Of a stretch of DNA of 64,000 bases, positions 34,151-42,425 are shown piece after piece. Every line of letters starts with the position of its first letter. Position 1 is the stretch's first letter. This DNA is from Aequorivita sp. GTDB lineage: Bacteria > Bacteroidota > Bacteroidia > Flavobacteriales > Flavobacteriaceae. The stretch is taken from NCBI GenBank assembly GCA_024637015.1, contig JAGXGE010000001.1, positions 1 to 64,000 of the forward strand. The letters are read 5' to 3'. The notes under the pieces were generated by a model that saw nothing but the letters and a program-made list of their open reading frames with translations, made no database searches and was not told where the DNA came from. Position numbers and translations under genes: made by a program.

Positions 34151-35212
34151 TTATTTTAAATTCTTTAAAACCTCAGCCCGTTTTATCTTTCCAGTTTCCG
34201 TATAAATAAAATGATGCACTGAGTATATTTTCTTAGGTTTTTCATAGGCGGAAAGTGTTTCAAAAGCTTTGGTATAATCTTCAAGTTTTAACTGCTTTTC
34301 ACTCTCAATTATCAAAATAACCCGTTCACCCAAGACTCCATCTTTTTCCGAAGTTATAAAGAAAGGCAGGTTTATGTGAGAAGATAGCTTTTCTTCCACT
34401 GCTTCGGGATGAACTTTTACACCGCCAGTATTTATTACATTATCAATTCTTCCTAAAAACTTAAAGGAAGTTGGAGAAATTAGTTCAACTACATCATTGG
34501 TAGCAACGGTTTCTTCTGAAATTTCGGGAGCGTGAATTTGCAGACAACCATTTTCTTTCTGTGAGAAACTAACTTTTGGAAGCGCTGAAAAAATTGCTGA
34601 TTTCTCCTTTCCATTAATTGGCCGAACTGCAATATGGCTAATGGTTTCAGTCATTCCATACGTTGCGAATATGTGGGTTTCACATTTCTGAAGATCTTCT
34701 TCTAACCTCCATGGTACTGCTCCGCCACCTATGATAAGTTTTTTCACTTTGTACAAATCTGCTAAAGAATGAAAAACTTGGTACGGAACCATTGCTGTAA
34801 AATCGAAATAGCCGTCTATGTTTTCGAGAGGATTTTTTTCGGGTGCAACTGTATGCAAATCCCAACCCGCCGTCATTGCACGGACGAGCATCATTTTGCC
34901 TGCAATATATTCCGAAGAAAGGCATAGCAATGCTTTTGTATCTTCCTTTAAGTCAAAATAATTTACCGTGGCTTCAGCACTGTTAAAAACGTGTTCTTTT
35001 TGAAGCGTGATATTTTTTGGAATTCCAGTGGAACCGGATGTTTTTACAGTTATAAAATCGTTGTCGTCCAACCATTCCAAAATAAATTTTCCGATGGCTG
35101 TTTCATCATCATTTCCTTTTTCAACAAAATGATTTGCATGTTCCTTCAAAGCTTCCGCGGAAGGAAATGCTTCGCCGTTTAATTTGAAGTTGGGATGCAA
35201 TAACGGTTTCAT
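34151..35212 (-). CDS. menE: o-Succinylbenzoate-CoA ligase MenE
   Basis: A 353-residue AMP-forming acyl-CoA ligase, shorter than the usual 450 or more residues, as in other Bacteroidota MenE. The ATP loop is TSGSTGIPKNI (about 58-68). ATYGMTETISH is the A5 motif, and GRIDNVINTGGVKVHPEAVE the A7/A8 hinge. It activates o-succinylbenzoate with CoA in menaquinone synthesis. Its ATG overlaps the stop of the CPBP protease gene by one base, and menC lies just upstream, which supports the assignment. Confidence 0.9.
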   Translation of the reverse strand: MKPLLHPNFKLNGEAFPSAEALKEHANHFVEKGNDDETAIGKFILEWLDDNDFITVKTSGSTGIPKNITLQKEHVFNSAEATVNYFDLKEDTKALLCLSSEYIAGKMMLVRAMTAGWDLHTVAPEKNPLENIDGYFDFTAMVPYQVFHSLADLYKVKKLIIGGGAVPWRLEEDLQKCETHIFATYGMTETISHIAVRPINGKEKSAIFSALPKVSFSQKENGCLQIHAPEISEETVATNDVVELISPTSFKFLGRIDNVINTGGVKVHPEAVEEKLSSHINLPFFITSEKDGVLGERVILIIESEKQLKLEDYTKAFETLSAYEKPKKIYSVHHFIYTETGKIKRAEVLKNLK

Positions 35213-36183
35213 TATTCAATAAAAGTTGAATTCGGGTTATTCTCTTCGGTTATAACGATTGGTTCTTCCACTTTTCCAAAAAGCTTTCCGCCCCAATCCT
35301 TCCATTTATAATGGTATGCCATTATAATCAAGAAAATTGGATACAGAATCAGCACAGGTGCAATTACATCAAAACCTGCAGAAGGTTCTGAAACGTCTTT
35401 TAAAACGGAATTGGTTTTAAAGACTGTCCAATCTGCGGTTACCAAAAGTGCTGAAATTAAGTTATTACCTGCGTGAAAACCAAGCGCGAGCTCCATTCCT
35501 TCATCCATCAGCGTCATAATTCCGAGGAAAAAACCTGTTCCTATGTAATAAACCATTATAATATTTCCAAATTTATCAACCTCTGGATTTGCCAAATGAA
35601 GCCCGCCAAAAACCACCGAAGTTATAACTAGTGGCAACCATTTATTTTTTGCCAAAACGCCAATTCCTTGCATTAAATAGCCGCGAAAAAGATATTCTTC
35701 GAAGCTGGTTTGTAATGGAATCATAATAATTGCAATCACTGCAAGAATCACAAATGGAACCAAATCAAATTGAAGCACATAATCATCGGGATTGCTGTAA
35801 TAATCCAACCCAGTGACAACAAGTGTAGTTAAGGTTATAAGTCCAAAACCAAAAAACACACGTCCCCAATCTGTTTTTTTACGGGAAGTAGTAAGTTCCA
35901 CAAATGGTTGTTTGTGAAAGTAGCGCACTACCAAATAAACAGCCAGCAAACCAACGGCAAAACTGAGCAACATCAAAAACAAGGTAAGGTTTGAATCCAG
36001 CACGGTCATCAAAACGTTTTGGTCCTGAAGTGAATCCATACTACCGCCTTCCGAAAGAATTTTAACAAGTACCGCAACAATTAAAGGTATGGTTCCTATC
36101 TGGCTAGCAACAAAAATTATGATGAAACCTACCAGATAGCGCCACCATTCGTGTAGGGATTTAAAAGCTTGTTGAATGTACAT
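35212..36183 (-). CDS. CPBP family intramembrane metalloprotease
   Basis: A 323-residue polytopic membrane protein with about eight hydrophobic segments. The Abi/CPBP motifs are SFEEYLFRGYLMQG (EExxxR), FGGLHLANP (FxxxH) and FHAGNNLI (HxxxN). These form the glutamate/histidine site of Rce1-like proteases, which cut near prenylated or membrane-bound substrates. It sits inside the men cluster between menC and menE, and its stop overlaps the menE start. A role in menaquinone synthesis is not implied by the family; it may be a passenger gene. Confidence 0.88.
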   Translation of the reverse strand: MYIQQAFKSLHEWWRYLVGFIIIFVASQIGTIPLIVAVLVKILSEGGSMDSLQDQNVLMTVLDSNLTLFLMLLSFAVGLLAVYLVVRYFHKQPFVELTTSRKKTDWGRVFFGFGLITLTTLVVTGLDYYSNPDDYVLQFDLVPFVILAVIAIIMIPLQTSFEEYLFRGYLMQGIGVLAKNKWLPLVITSVVFGGLHLANPEVDKFGNIIMVYYIGTGFFLGIMTLMDEGMELALGFHAGNNLISALLVTADWTVFKTNSVLKDVSEPSAGFDVIAPVLILYPIFLIIMAYHYKWKDWGGKLFGKVEEPIVITEENNPNSTFIE

Positions 36184-36189
36184 TTTTTT

Positions 36190-36231
36190 AGAAGTGAGAT
36201 TTTAGAAGTGAGATTTTAGAAGTGAGATTTT
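36190..36231. repeat. Three 14-bp tandem repeats upstream of the CPBP gene
   Basis: Three exact head-to-tail copies of agaagtgagatttt end 7 bp before the CPBP start codon. Copy number could vary by replication slippage. Confidence 0.9.
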
Positions 36232-36277
36232 AAACTTTTGTTTTGTAATATTGAACTTTAAATATTGAACATTGAAT

Positions 36278-37318
36278 TTAAAACTGAAAATCCCATTCAA
36301 CCGTAGGATTGTAATGCAACTTACCGCTTAAAACTTCAAGCGGACTTTCAATATTATTTGTATAAAGACTGCCCGTGCCCAAACCTTGGGGCAATTTACT
36401 GTTTTTTGTAAAAGTATATTGCGAAATTGCGCTCAAACCCACATTGCTTTCCAGCGCCGAAGTAATCCACCAACCTATATTGTATTTCTCGGCAAGATTA
36501 ATCCAAGAATCGCTTCCACGGAAACCACCAATCAATGAAGGTTTTAAGATTATAAATTGTGGTTTTATGGTATTGAGCAATTCTATTTTTTCTGTCTCTG
36601 AAAAAACGCCAATGAGCTCTTCATCTAATGCGATAGGAAGCGGAGTTTCCTCACAAAGTCTTGCCATTTCTTGCCATTGCCCCTGTTTGATGGGCTGTTC
36701 AATTGAATGTAATTGCAAATCTGAAAGTGCTTTTAGTTTTTCCAAAGCCTCTTTGGACGAAAAAGCGCCGTTGGCATCTACGCGCAATTCAACTTCATGT
36801 TGAGAAAATTCTTTCCGGATTGATTTCAGTAGTTCCATTTCGGTTTTGAAATCTATAGCGCCAATTTTCATTTTGATGCAAGTGAAACCCTGCTTCAATT
36901 TTTCTGAAATTTGTTCTTTCATAAATGCTTTATCACCCATCCAAACCAGTCCATTTATTGGAATTGCCTCTTCGCCACGCGTAAATTCCGAAGGAAATAA
37001 TTCAAAAGGATTTTTTGAATGCAAAGACTTAAATGCTGTTTCCATCCCAAATTGTATTGAAGGAAATTCCTGTAAAGCTTCGTATAAATTTTCTTCACCC
37101 AAACCCATAGCAATGTTTTTACAAACAGCTTCCAGTTCTTCTTCGTAATCTGGGCGATCATCAATACTTAAACCTTTGAGCAAGCCACATTCGCCCACAC
37201 CAAAATCTTCTTCAGTTTTCAGAATTAAAAAATAGGTTTCTTTGTAATTCATAATGCCCCGCGATGTGCCGCTTGGACGTTTGAAATATAAAATATGCTT
37301 TTGAAATTTTGCTTTCAA
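36278..37318 (-). CDS. menC: o-Succinylbenzoate synthase MenC
   Basis: A 346-residue enolase-superfamily enzyme that dehydrates SHCHC to o-succinylbenzoate. The first catalytic Lys is in CIKMKIG, metal ligands lie in RVDANGAF and ALDEELIG, and the second Lys in FIILKPSLIGG. The start is a TTG (37316-37318); the conserved N-terminal HILYFKRPSGTSRG begins eight residues later and no ATG precedes it. A degenerate tta-g-attat repeat lies just upstream, as at trmH. Confidence 0.9.
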   Translation of the reverse strand: MKAKFQKHILYFKRPSGTSRGIMNYKETYFLILKTEEDFGVGECGLLKGLSIDDRPDYEEELEAVCKNIAMGLGEENLYEALQEFPSIQFGMETAFKSLHSKNPFELFPSEFTRGEEAIPINGLVWMGDKAFMKEQISEKLKQGFTCIKMKIGAIDFKTEMELLKSIRKEFSQHEVELRVDANGAFSSKEALEKLKALSDLQLHSIEQPIKQGQWQEMARLCEETPLPIALDEELIGVFSETEKIELLNTIKPQFIILKPSLIGGFRGSDSWINLAEKYNIGWWITSALESNVGLSAISQYTFTKNSKLPQGLGTGSLYTNNIESPLEVLSGKLHYNPTVEWDFQF

Positions 37319-37414
37319 TTGGGACAGTTAGATTATTGGATTATTAGAATTTTAGATGGTTAGACTGATGAGCTTTTGTATTATTTTAGATTTGATTTGA
37401 ATTTTGAAGTCATT

Positions 37415-37639
37415 TTAATAATAGCTTCCGATTGCTATTTCTAAAAAACGAGCAAAGTCTTTATTAGATCTGCGCGATACTCCTTCTGCAATATTTGATG
37501 GTATTGAGACATTGGCTCTTCGCAGTTGACTTATCAAGCCAAACTTTTCTATCTCTGGAAAAGAAGAAGTGATTTCATAAATATCTTTACAAAATAACCT
37601 ACTTTGTTTCCAAATTTCCAAGTCTTTAAATCTTTGCAT
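37415..37639 (-). pseudogene. Truncated four-helix-bundle (S23/IVP-type) protein
   Basis: This 74-residue frame matches the N-terminal two thirds of the four-helix-bundle family of 23S rRNA intervening-sequence proteins: [48 protein letters not shown]. Family members are usually about 115-120 residues and continue after GSS(Y/L)E into two more helices. Here the frame stops at GSYY and only low-complexity AT-rich DNA follows. It is most likely a 3'-deleted gene. A short functional protein cannot be excluded. It lies between menC and the UPF0173 gene. Confidence 0.7.
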
Positions 37640-37666
37640 TTTCCAAACATCTAAAAATCTAATAAT

Positions 37667-38347
37667 CTATAGTTCTATAGATTCCCCAATTTCGAGAAGC
37701 ATCAAATCTTTATTGGCATCGTAAAACTTGCGTTTTGCTTCTTCGTGGTCAATTTCAATGTATCCGAACGTGTCGTAATGCACGCCCAAAACCTTATCGC
37801 ATTGCACAAAATCGCTAGCAGTGATGGCATCGTCAATTCCCATTGTGAAATTGTCTCCAATTGGAAGAATCGCCAAATCAAGTTTGGTGTGTATCGGAAT
37901 GAGTTTCATATCCATAGTCAATGCTGTATCGCCAGCAATGTAGATGTTTTTGTGTTCGCCTTCAATAACAAAACCTCCAGGTTGGCCGCCGTAACTACCA
38001 TCTGCAAAACTGCTGGTATGGATAGCATTTACATATTTAACTTTCCCGAATTCAAATTTCCAGCTTCCGCCGTGGTTCATTGGGTGAACCTCAATGCCTT
38101 TTGCTTCGTAATGGTTCGCAATCTCAAAATTGCTAACAATAATTGCGCCTGTGTTCTTTGCTATGGCTTCCGCATCAAGTATGTGGTCCTGATGTGCGTG
38201 GGTCAAGAAAATATAATCTGCTTTCAAAGCATTTATATCTACTTTATCTTTTGACAGTGGATTTCCTGAAATAAATGGGTCTACTAAAATATGTTTCCCT
38301 TTTATTTCAATACCAAGACTGTTTTGTCCGTAGAATGTAATTTTCAT
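37667..38347 (-). CDS. Metal-dependent hydrolase, UPF0173 (metallo-beta-lactamase fold)
   Basis: A 226-residue cytoplasmic protein starting MKITFYGQNS. It has the metal motif LTHAHQDHILD, NHGGSWKF, IHTSSF, IAGDTAL and a late HYDTF. UPF0173 members are UlaG-like hydrolases of unknown substrate. A longer reading from 38365 would overlap the menA stop and add a non-conserved lysine-rich stretch, so the start at 38347 is chosen. It follows menA by 14 bp in the men cluster. Confidence 0.9.
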   Translation of the reverse strand: MKITFYGQNSLGIEIKGKHILVDPFISGNPLSKDKVDINALKADYIFLTHAHQDHILDAEAIAKNTGAIIVSNFEIANHYEAKGIEVHPMNHGGSWKFEFGKVKYVNAIHTSSFADGSYGGQPGGFVIEGEHKNIYIAGDTALTMDMKLIPIHTKLDLAILPIGDNFTMGIDDAITASDFVQCDKVLGVHYDTFGYIEIDHEEAKRKFYDANKDLMLLEIGESIEL

Positions 38348-38361
38348 AGTATTTTTTTTTA

Positions 38362-39267
38362 TCACATAAAGATACTAAACAAGATTGCAAACAAAAAGGT
38401 GCTTAACGCGACTTTCTTCAATTCGCCGTCAAGCAACATCGGGGCTTTATTTTTAAAAACGGTTTTTATGTTCAATAGAAAAGGAATAAAAGCAATGAGG
38501 TAAACAAATTGCAATGGTTCCAAATAATTTATTGCAGTGAAAGTAATTGCACAGAGCATTCCGAATAGCAACAGAAAAGCGTGATACTTTTTGGCTTTTT
38601 TTATTCCTAACTTCACTACCAAAGTGTTTTTCCCAGCCGCTGCATCGTTTTCAATATCACGCATATTGTTCAAGTTTAGCACTGCTGTACTGAAACAACC
38701 AATTGCTGCTGCTGGTAACAGTAGCCCCCAGTTAAGGTTATGGGTGAATAAATAATAGCTTCCCAAAACGCTCAGCAATCCAAAAAACAGAAACACAAAA
38801 ACATCGCCCAAGCCAGAATAGCCGTAAGCTTTTTTTCCAACGGTATATTTTACTGCAGCAATTATTGAAACAATGGTAAGATTGAAAAACACAAACGAAA
38901 TGATGAAATTTTCATTTCCGAAAGCCATAAAAATTAAAATTGTAGCTAAGAAAAATGTAATAATTCCAGTAATGATCATTCCAACCTTCATCTGTTTGGG
39001 TGAAATTATTCCCGAAGCTACCATTCGTTTTTCGCCTTCTCTTTTGGTATCAGTTCCTCTTACGCCATCGCCGTAATCATTCGCAAAGTTTGATAAAACC
39101 TGAAAACCTATAGTAACCAAAATAGCCAACCAAAAAATTGTAGTTTCCCAAAAAAGCGAAGCATTTTCTAATGTATCTCCAATAGCAGCGCCCACAATAA
39201 TTCCGGAAACAGAAAGCGGTAGAGTTCGCAATCTTGCTGCTGCAATCCAAGCTTTAATTTTTAACAT
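38362..39267 (-). CDS. menA: 1,4-Dihydroxy-2-naphthoate polyprenyltransferase MenA
   Basis: A 301-residue UbiA-family membrane enzyme that attaches the polyprenyl tail to DHNA, giving demethylmenaquinone. Two Asp-rich motifs are visible: NFANDYGDGVRGTD (about 61-74) and NNMRDIENDAAAGK (about 198-211). About eight transmembrane helices follow the expected pattern, and the opening WIAAARLRTLPLSVSGI is typical. It is the first gene of the leftward men cluster. Confidence 0.94.
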   Translation of the reverse strand: MLKIKAWIAAARLRTLPLSVSGIIVGAAIGDTLENASLFWETTIFWLAILVTIGFQVLSNFANDYGDGVRGTDTKREGEKRMVASGIISPKQMKVGMIITGIITFFLATILIFMAFGNENFIISFVFFNLTIVSIIAAVKYTVGKKAYGYSGLGDVFVFLFFGLLSVLGSYYLFTHNLNWGLLLPAAAIGCFSTAVLNLNNMRDIENDAAAGKNTLVVKLGIKKAKKYHAFLLLFGMLCAITFTAINYLEPLQFVYLIAFIPFLLNIKTVFKNKAPMLLDGELKKVALSTFLFAILFSIFM

Positions 39268-39381
39268 TTATTTTTTTTGAAATAACAAAAGTACATTTTA
39301 AAAAGGGCTAAGGCAATTTTTTGGAAAGAGGTAATCATTTAATTTGTTTTCCTATATTCGTTTTCATTAAATCCAAAATAA

Positions 39382-39759
39382 ATGAACAAATCAAACACTT
39401 ACAATATAGGATTACTAATACTCCGACTTGGTTTCGGCGGAATGATGCTCTCCCATGGAATTCCAAAACTTTTAAAAATGTTTTCTGGCAATTTTTCTTT
39501 TGGAGACCCTATAGGTATTGGCGAGCCTGCTACTTTAGTATTAGCAGTTCTGTGCGAAGTGCTTTTTCCTATTCTAATAATTATTGGATTTAAAACTCGA
39601 TTAGCTGCAATTCCAGTCATCATTACAATGGCTGTCGCCGCTTTTATTGTCCATGCCGCTGACCCACTAGGATCTAAAGAAATGGCAATCCTTTATTTAA
39701 TTGCTTTTACTGTAGTAGCTCTTTTGGGTGGTGGAAAGTATTCGGTTGACAGAAAATAA
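39382..39759 (+). CDS. DoxX family membrane protein
   Basis: A 125-residue protein with four transmembrane helices and the DoxX opening LLILRLGFGGMMLSHGIPKL. Some family members interact with thiosulfate or superoxide systems, but most are uncharacterised. The gene stands alone between divergent menA and convergent holA. Confidence 0.88.
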   Translation: MNKSNTYNIGLLILRLGFGGMMLSHGIPKLLKMFSGNFSFGDPIGIGEPATLVLAVLCEVLFPILIIIGFKTRLAAIPVIITMAVAAFIVHAADPLGSKEMAILYLIAFTVVALLGGGKYSVDRK

Positions 39760-39794
39760 ATATGAAGTAAGTTGTTGCGTTATTAAGATTTTTT

Positions 39795-40799
39795 TTAATT
39801 AAAAATCTTAACCAATAATTCCTTTAGCAAATCACCCTGCGAAAGATTAGCAGCTCCTACACCTTTGCTTTTCATATCTACTTCGCGGATTGCGCCTATA
39901 ATGGCACTCACTTTTTTCATTGGATAATTGCGCGCGGCAGTTTGATAATCTTTTATAAAGTAAGGATTTACGCCCAACGCCTTAGCGGCTTCACCTTTGT
40001 TAGAAAGTGCATGATATTTCAAAAGTTTTGAAAAGAAACTGTAAAGCAACGCTACCGTCATCACCAACGGATTGTTTTTCGGATTTTGGGAAAAATATTG
40101 AATGATAGCAAACGCTTTTTTAATATCCTTTTCGCCAATGGCATTTTGGAGTTCGAAGTTATTGAAGTCTTTACTAATGCCTATATTTTCTTCAATAATT
40201 TGCGGCGTGATTTGTTCACCTGGTTTTAAAATGAGTTGGAGTTTTTCTAGCTCGTTATTTACTTTGCTTAAATCGTTCCCAAGAAATTCAACCAGCATTT
40301 GTGCTGCCTTCGGAGTAATAGTGTAGCCTTTTCCCGCAAGAACCCGCTTTATCCAATCTGGCACTTGGTTTTCGTAAAGCTTTTTACTTTCAAAAAGAAC
40401 ACCCGTTTTGGCAACAGTTTTGGCAAGCTTCTTTCTTTTATCTAAGGTTTTATATTTATAGCAAAACACCAAAATAGTTGTGGGCTGCGGATTATCGGCA
40501 TAACTCACTAAATTCTCTATTGTGCGGGAAAGATCCTGTGCTTCTTTTACAATCACAACTTGTTTTTCCGCCATCATCGGGTACCGTTTGGCGTTGCTTA
40601 TAATATCTTCAACCGTAACATCACGGCCATAAAGTACCATTTGGTTAAAACCCTTCTCTTCCTCTGACAAAACGTTTTCTTCAATATATTTTGAAATACC
40701 ATCAATATAATACGGCTCCTCACCCATCAAAAAATATATGGGTTTTGTATTTCCGTTTTTAATATCGTTAATGATGGATTTTATTTTGTCTAAAGGCAT
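39795..40799 (-). CDS. holA: DNA polymerase III subunit delta HolA
   Basis: A 334-residue clamp-loader delta subunit. The N-terminal AAA-like domain holds PIYFLMGEEPYYIDGI (about 19-34) and the strand-rich QVVIVKEAQDL. It is followed by a helical lid and collar (LVEFLGNDLSKVNNELEKL, GEKDIKKAFAIIQYF). It opens the beta clamp during loading on DNA. The start is 47 bp from the divergent orphan nuclease gene, so the two may share a promoter region. Confidence 0.92.
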   Translation of the reverse strand: MPLDKIKSIINDIKNGNTKPIYFLMGEEPYYIDGISKYIEENVLSEEEKGFNQMVLYGRDVTVEDIISNAKRYPMMAEKQVVIVKEAQDLSRTIENLVSYADNPQPTTILVFCYKYKTLDKRKKLAKTVAKTGVLFESKKLYENQVPDWIKRVLAGKGYTITPKAAQMLVEFLGNDLSKVNNELEKLQLILKPGEQITPQIIEENIGISKDFNNFELQNAIGEKDIKKAFAIIQYFSQNPKNNPLVMTVALLYSFFSKLLKYHALSNKGEAAKALGVNPYFIKDYQTAARNYPMKKVSAIIGAIREVDMKSKGVGAANLSQGDLLKELLVKIFN

Positions 40800-40846
40800 T
40801 TGGATTTTTTCAGCGTATTTTATGTTGAAATTTGTTTCTTTGTTTT

Positions 40847-41290
40847 ATGCAAAAACTCAACTTTCCAACATATTCGTTTCGCTTCAAAAGTAGCGAAAAT
40901 AAAACGTTGGTTTTTGATGAAATAAGAAAAAAATTCGTGGTGCTCACTCCCGAGGAATGGGTTCGATTGCATGTTATCCAATTCCTTCTGAAAGAAAAAA
41001 ACTATCCCAAAAGCCTTATAAATGTTGAAAAACAACTAAAACTGAACAATACTATAAAAAGATATGATGTTGTGGTTTTCAACAATGATGGCAGCATTTT
41101 TTTGATTGTAGAATGTAAAGCGCCCTCTATACCAATCACACAAATTACTTTTGATCAAATTGCCCGATACAACTTAGCTTTGAAAGCGCAATATTTAATG
41201 GTCAGCAACGGTTTGGAGCATTATTATTGCCAAATGGATTTTGAAAACGAACGCTATATTTTTCTGAAAGAAATTCCAAATTATAAATAG
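40847..41290 (+). CDS. Orphan HSDR_N-like nuclease-fold protein
   Basis: A 147-residue protein related to the N-terminal domain of type I restriction R subunits (HSDR_N_2). The PD-(D/E)xK core is intact: RYDVVVFNNDGSIFLIVECKAP (Asp, then Glu-Cys-Lys), followed by QITFDQIARYNLALKAQYLMVSNG. No helicase, methylase or specificity subunit is near. It is divergent from holA and precedes a glycosyltransferase, so it looks like a core gene, not part of a restriction system. The first ATG (40847) is chosen over a TTG at 40832. Confidence 0.8.
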   Translation: MQKLNFPTYSFRFKSSENKTLVFDEIRKKFVVLTPEEWVRLHVIQFLLKEKNYPKSLINVEKQLKLNNTIKRYDVVVFNNDGSIFLIVECKAPSIPITQITFDQIARYNLALKAQYLMVSNGLEHYYCQMDFENERYIFLKEIPNYK

Positions 41291-41326
41291 TCTGAAAAAA
41301 CACTTCAAAAATCTATCTTTACACCC

Positions 41327-42319
41327 GTGAAAGTAGCTGTAGTAATACTTAATTGGAACGGAAAGGATTTATTGGAGCAATTTCTGCCTTCGGTAGTCAA
41401 ATTTTCCAATGAAGCCAATGTTTATATTGCGGATAATTCTTCCACAGATGCTTCTGTCGCTTTTGTTTCGGAATTTTTTCCCTCGGTAAAAGTCATTCAA
41501 AACAAAGTGAACGGAGGCTATGCAAAAGGTTATAACGACGCTTTAAAAAACCTTTCTGAGGAAATCTTCGTCCTGCTTAATAGTGATGTTGAAGTAACCG
41601 AAAATTGGTTGAAGCCTGTAATTTCAGAATTTGAGAAAGATAATTCAGTTGTTGTCGCACAACCGAAACTTCTTGATTACAAAAACAAGGAATGCTTTGA
41701 ATATGCTGGCGCAGCAGGTGGTTTTATTGATAAATATGGCTATCCATACTGCCGTGGACGCATTTTTAATACTTTGGAAAAAGACGAAGGTCAGTACGAC
41801 GATATATCTGAAATATTTTGGGCTTCTGGGGCTTGTCTCTTTGTTAAGGCTCAATCTTTTTGGCAAGCTGGCGGGTTTGATGAAGACTACTTTGCACACC
41901 AAGAGGAAATTGATCTTTGCTGGCGTTTGCAATCTATAGGTGGAAAAATACTTTATGTGGGTACTTCAAAAATGTATCATTTGGGAGGTGCTACATTAAA
42001 TGCCATAAACCCAAAAAAGACATTCTACAACTTTAGAAATTCACTTTTGAATATTTTGAAAAACGTAAAAGGAACTCATGCTTTCACTTCAATTTTTGTG
42101 AGAATGCTGATGGATGGGCTTGCGGCACTTCAGTTTTTATTTCAAGGAAAACCACAACATTTCTTTGCAATATTCAAAGCGCATTTTAGTTTCTATTCGC
42201 TAATTCCAAAATTCCTTCAAAAAAGAAAAATACACGCTTCAGAATTAAAATATTTTTCCGTCAAATCCATTGTTTTTCAGTATTTTATAAAGAATAAAAA
42301 AGTTTTCAACGAACTTTAG
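41327..42319 (+). CDS. Family 2 glycosyltransferase
   Basis: A 330-residue GT-A fold glycosyltransferase. It has the nucleotide-sugar strand VAVVILNWNGKDLLEQ, DNSSTDAS, the LNSDVEV (DxD-like) motif near residue 85, and the acceptor/catalytic region GGFDEDYFAHQEEIDLCWRL near residue 190. MYHLGGATL is seen in rhamnosyl-type GT2 enzymes. The C-terminus is basic and hydrophobic and may touch the membrane. The start is GTG. It probably adds a sugar to a surface glycan or lipid; donor and acceptor are unknown. Confidence 0.88.
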   Translation: MKVAVVILNWNGKDLLEQFLPSVVKFSNEANVYIADNSSTDASVAFVSEFFPSVKVIQNKVNGGYAKGYNDALKNLSEEIFVLLNSDVEVTENWLKPVISEFEKDNSVVVAQPKLLDYKNKECFEYAGAAGGFIDKYGYPYCRGRIFNTLEKDEGQYDDISEIFWASGACLFVKAQSFWQAGGFDEDYFAHQEEIDLCWRLQSIGGKILYVGTSKMYHLGGATLNAINPKKTFYNFRNSLLNILKNVKGTHAFTSIFVRMLMDGLAALQFLFQGKPQHFFAIFKAHFSFYSLIPKFLQKRKIHASELKYFSVKSIVFQYFIKNKKVFNEL

Positions 42320-42351
42320 TTTATTTTACTTAAAGTATTGTTAATCGTTAC

Positions 42352-42379
42352 TTGACTGAAAGCTATTTTGATAATTTTG
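42352..42379 (+). promoter_or_regulatory. Promoter of the OmpA-family lipoprotein gene
   Basis: TTG (42352-42354), 17 bp, then taattttg (42372-42379) fits the flavobacterial -33 TTG and -7 TAnnTTTG pattern exactly. It predicts a leader of about 40 nt before the start at 42426. It is the best promoter match in the window. Confidence 0.6.
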
Positions 42380-42425
42380 GCTAATAATGATTAAACAAAA
42401 CTATCTAATATAACACTTACAGATT

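Noticed and set aside
40847-41290. Restriction-modification system
   Set aside because: Only an R-subunit N-terminal-like domain is present; there is no helicase, methylase or specificity gene nearby.
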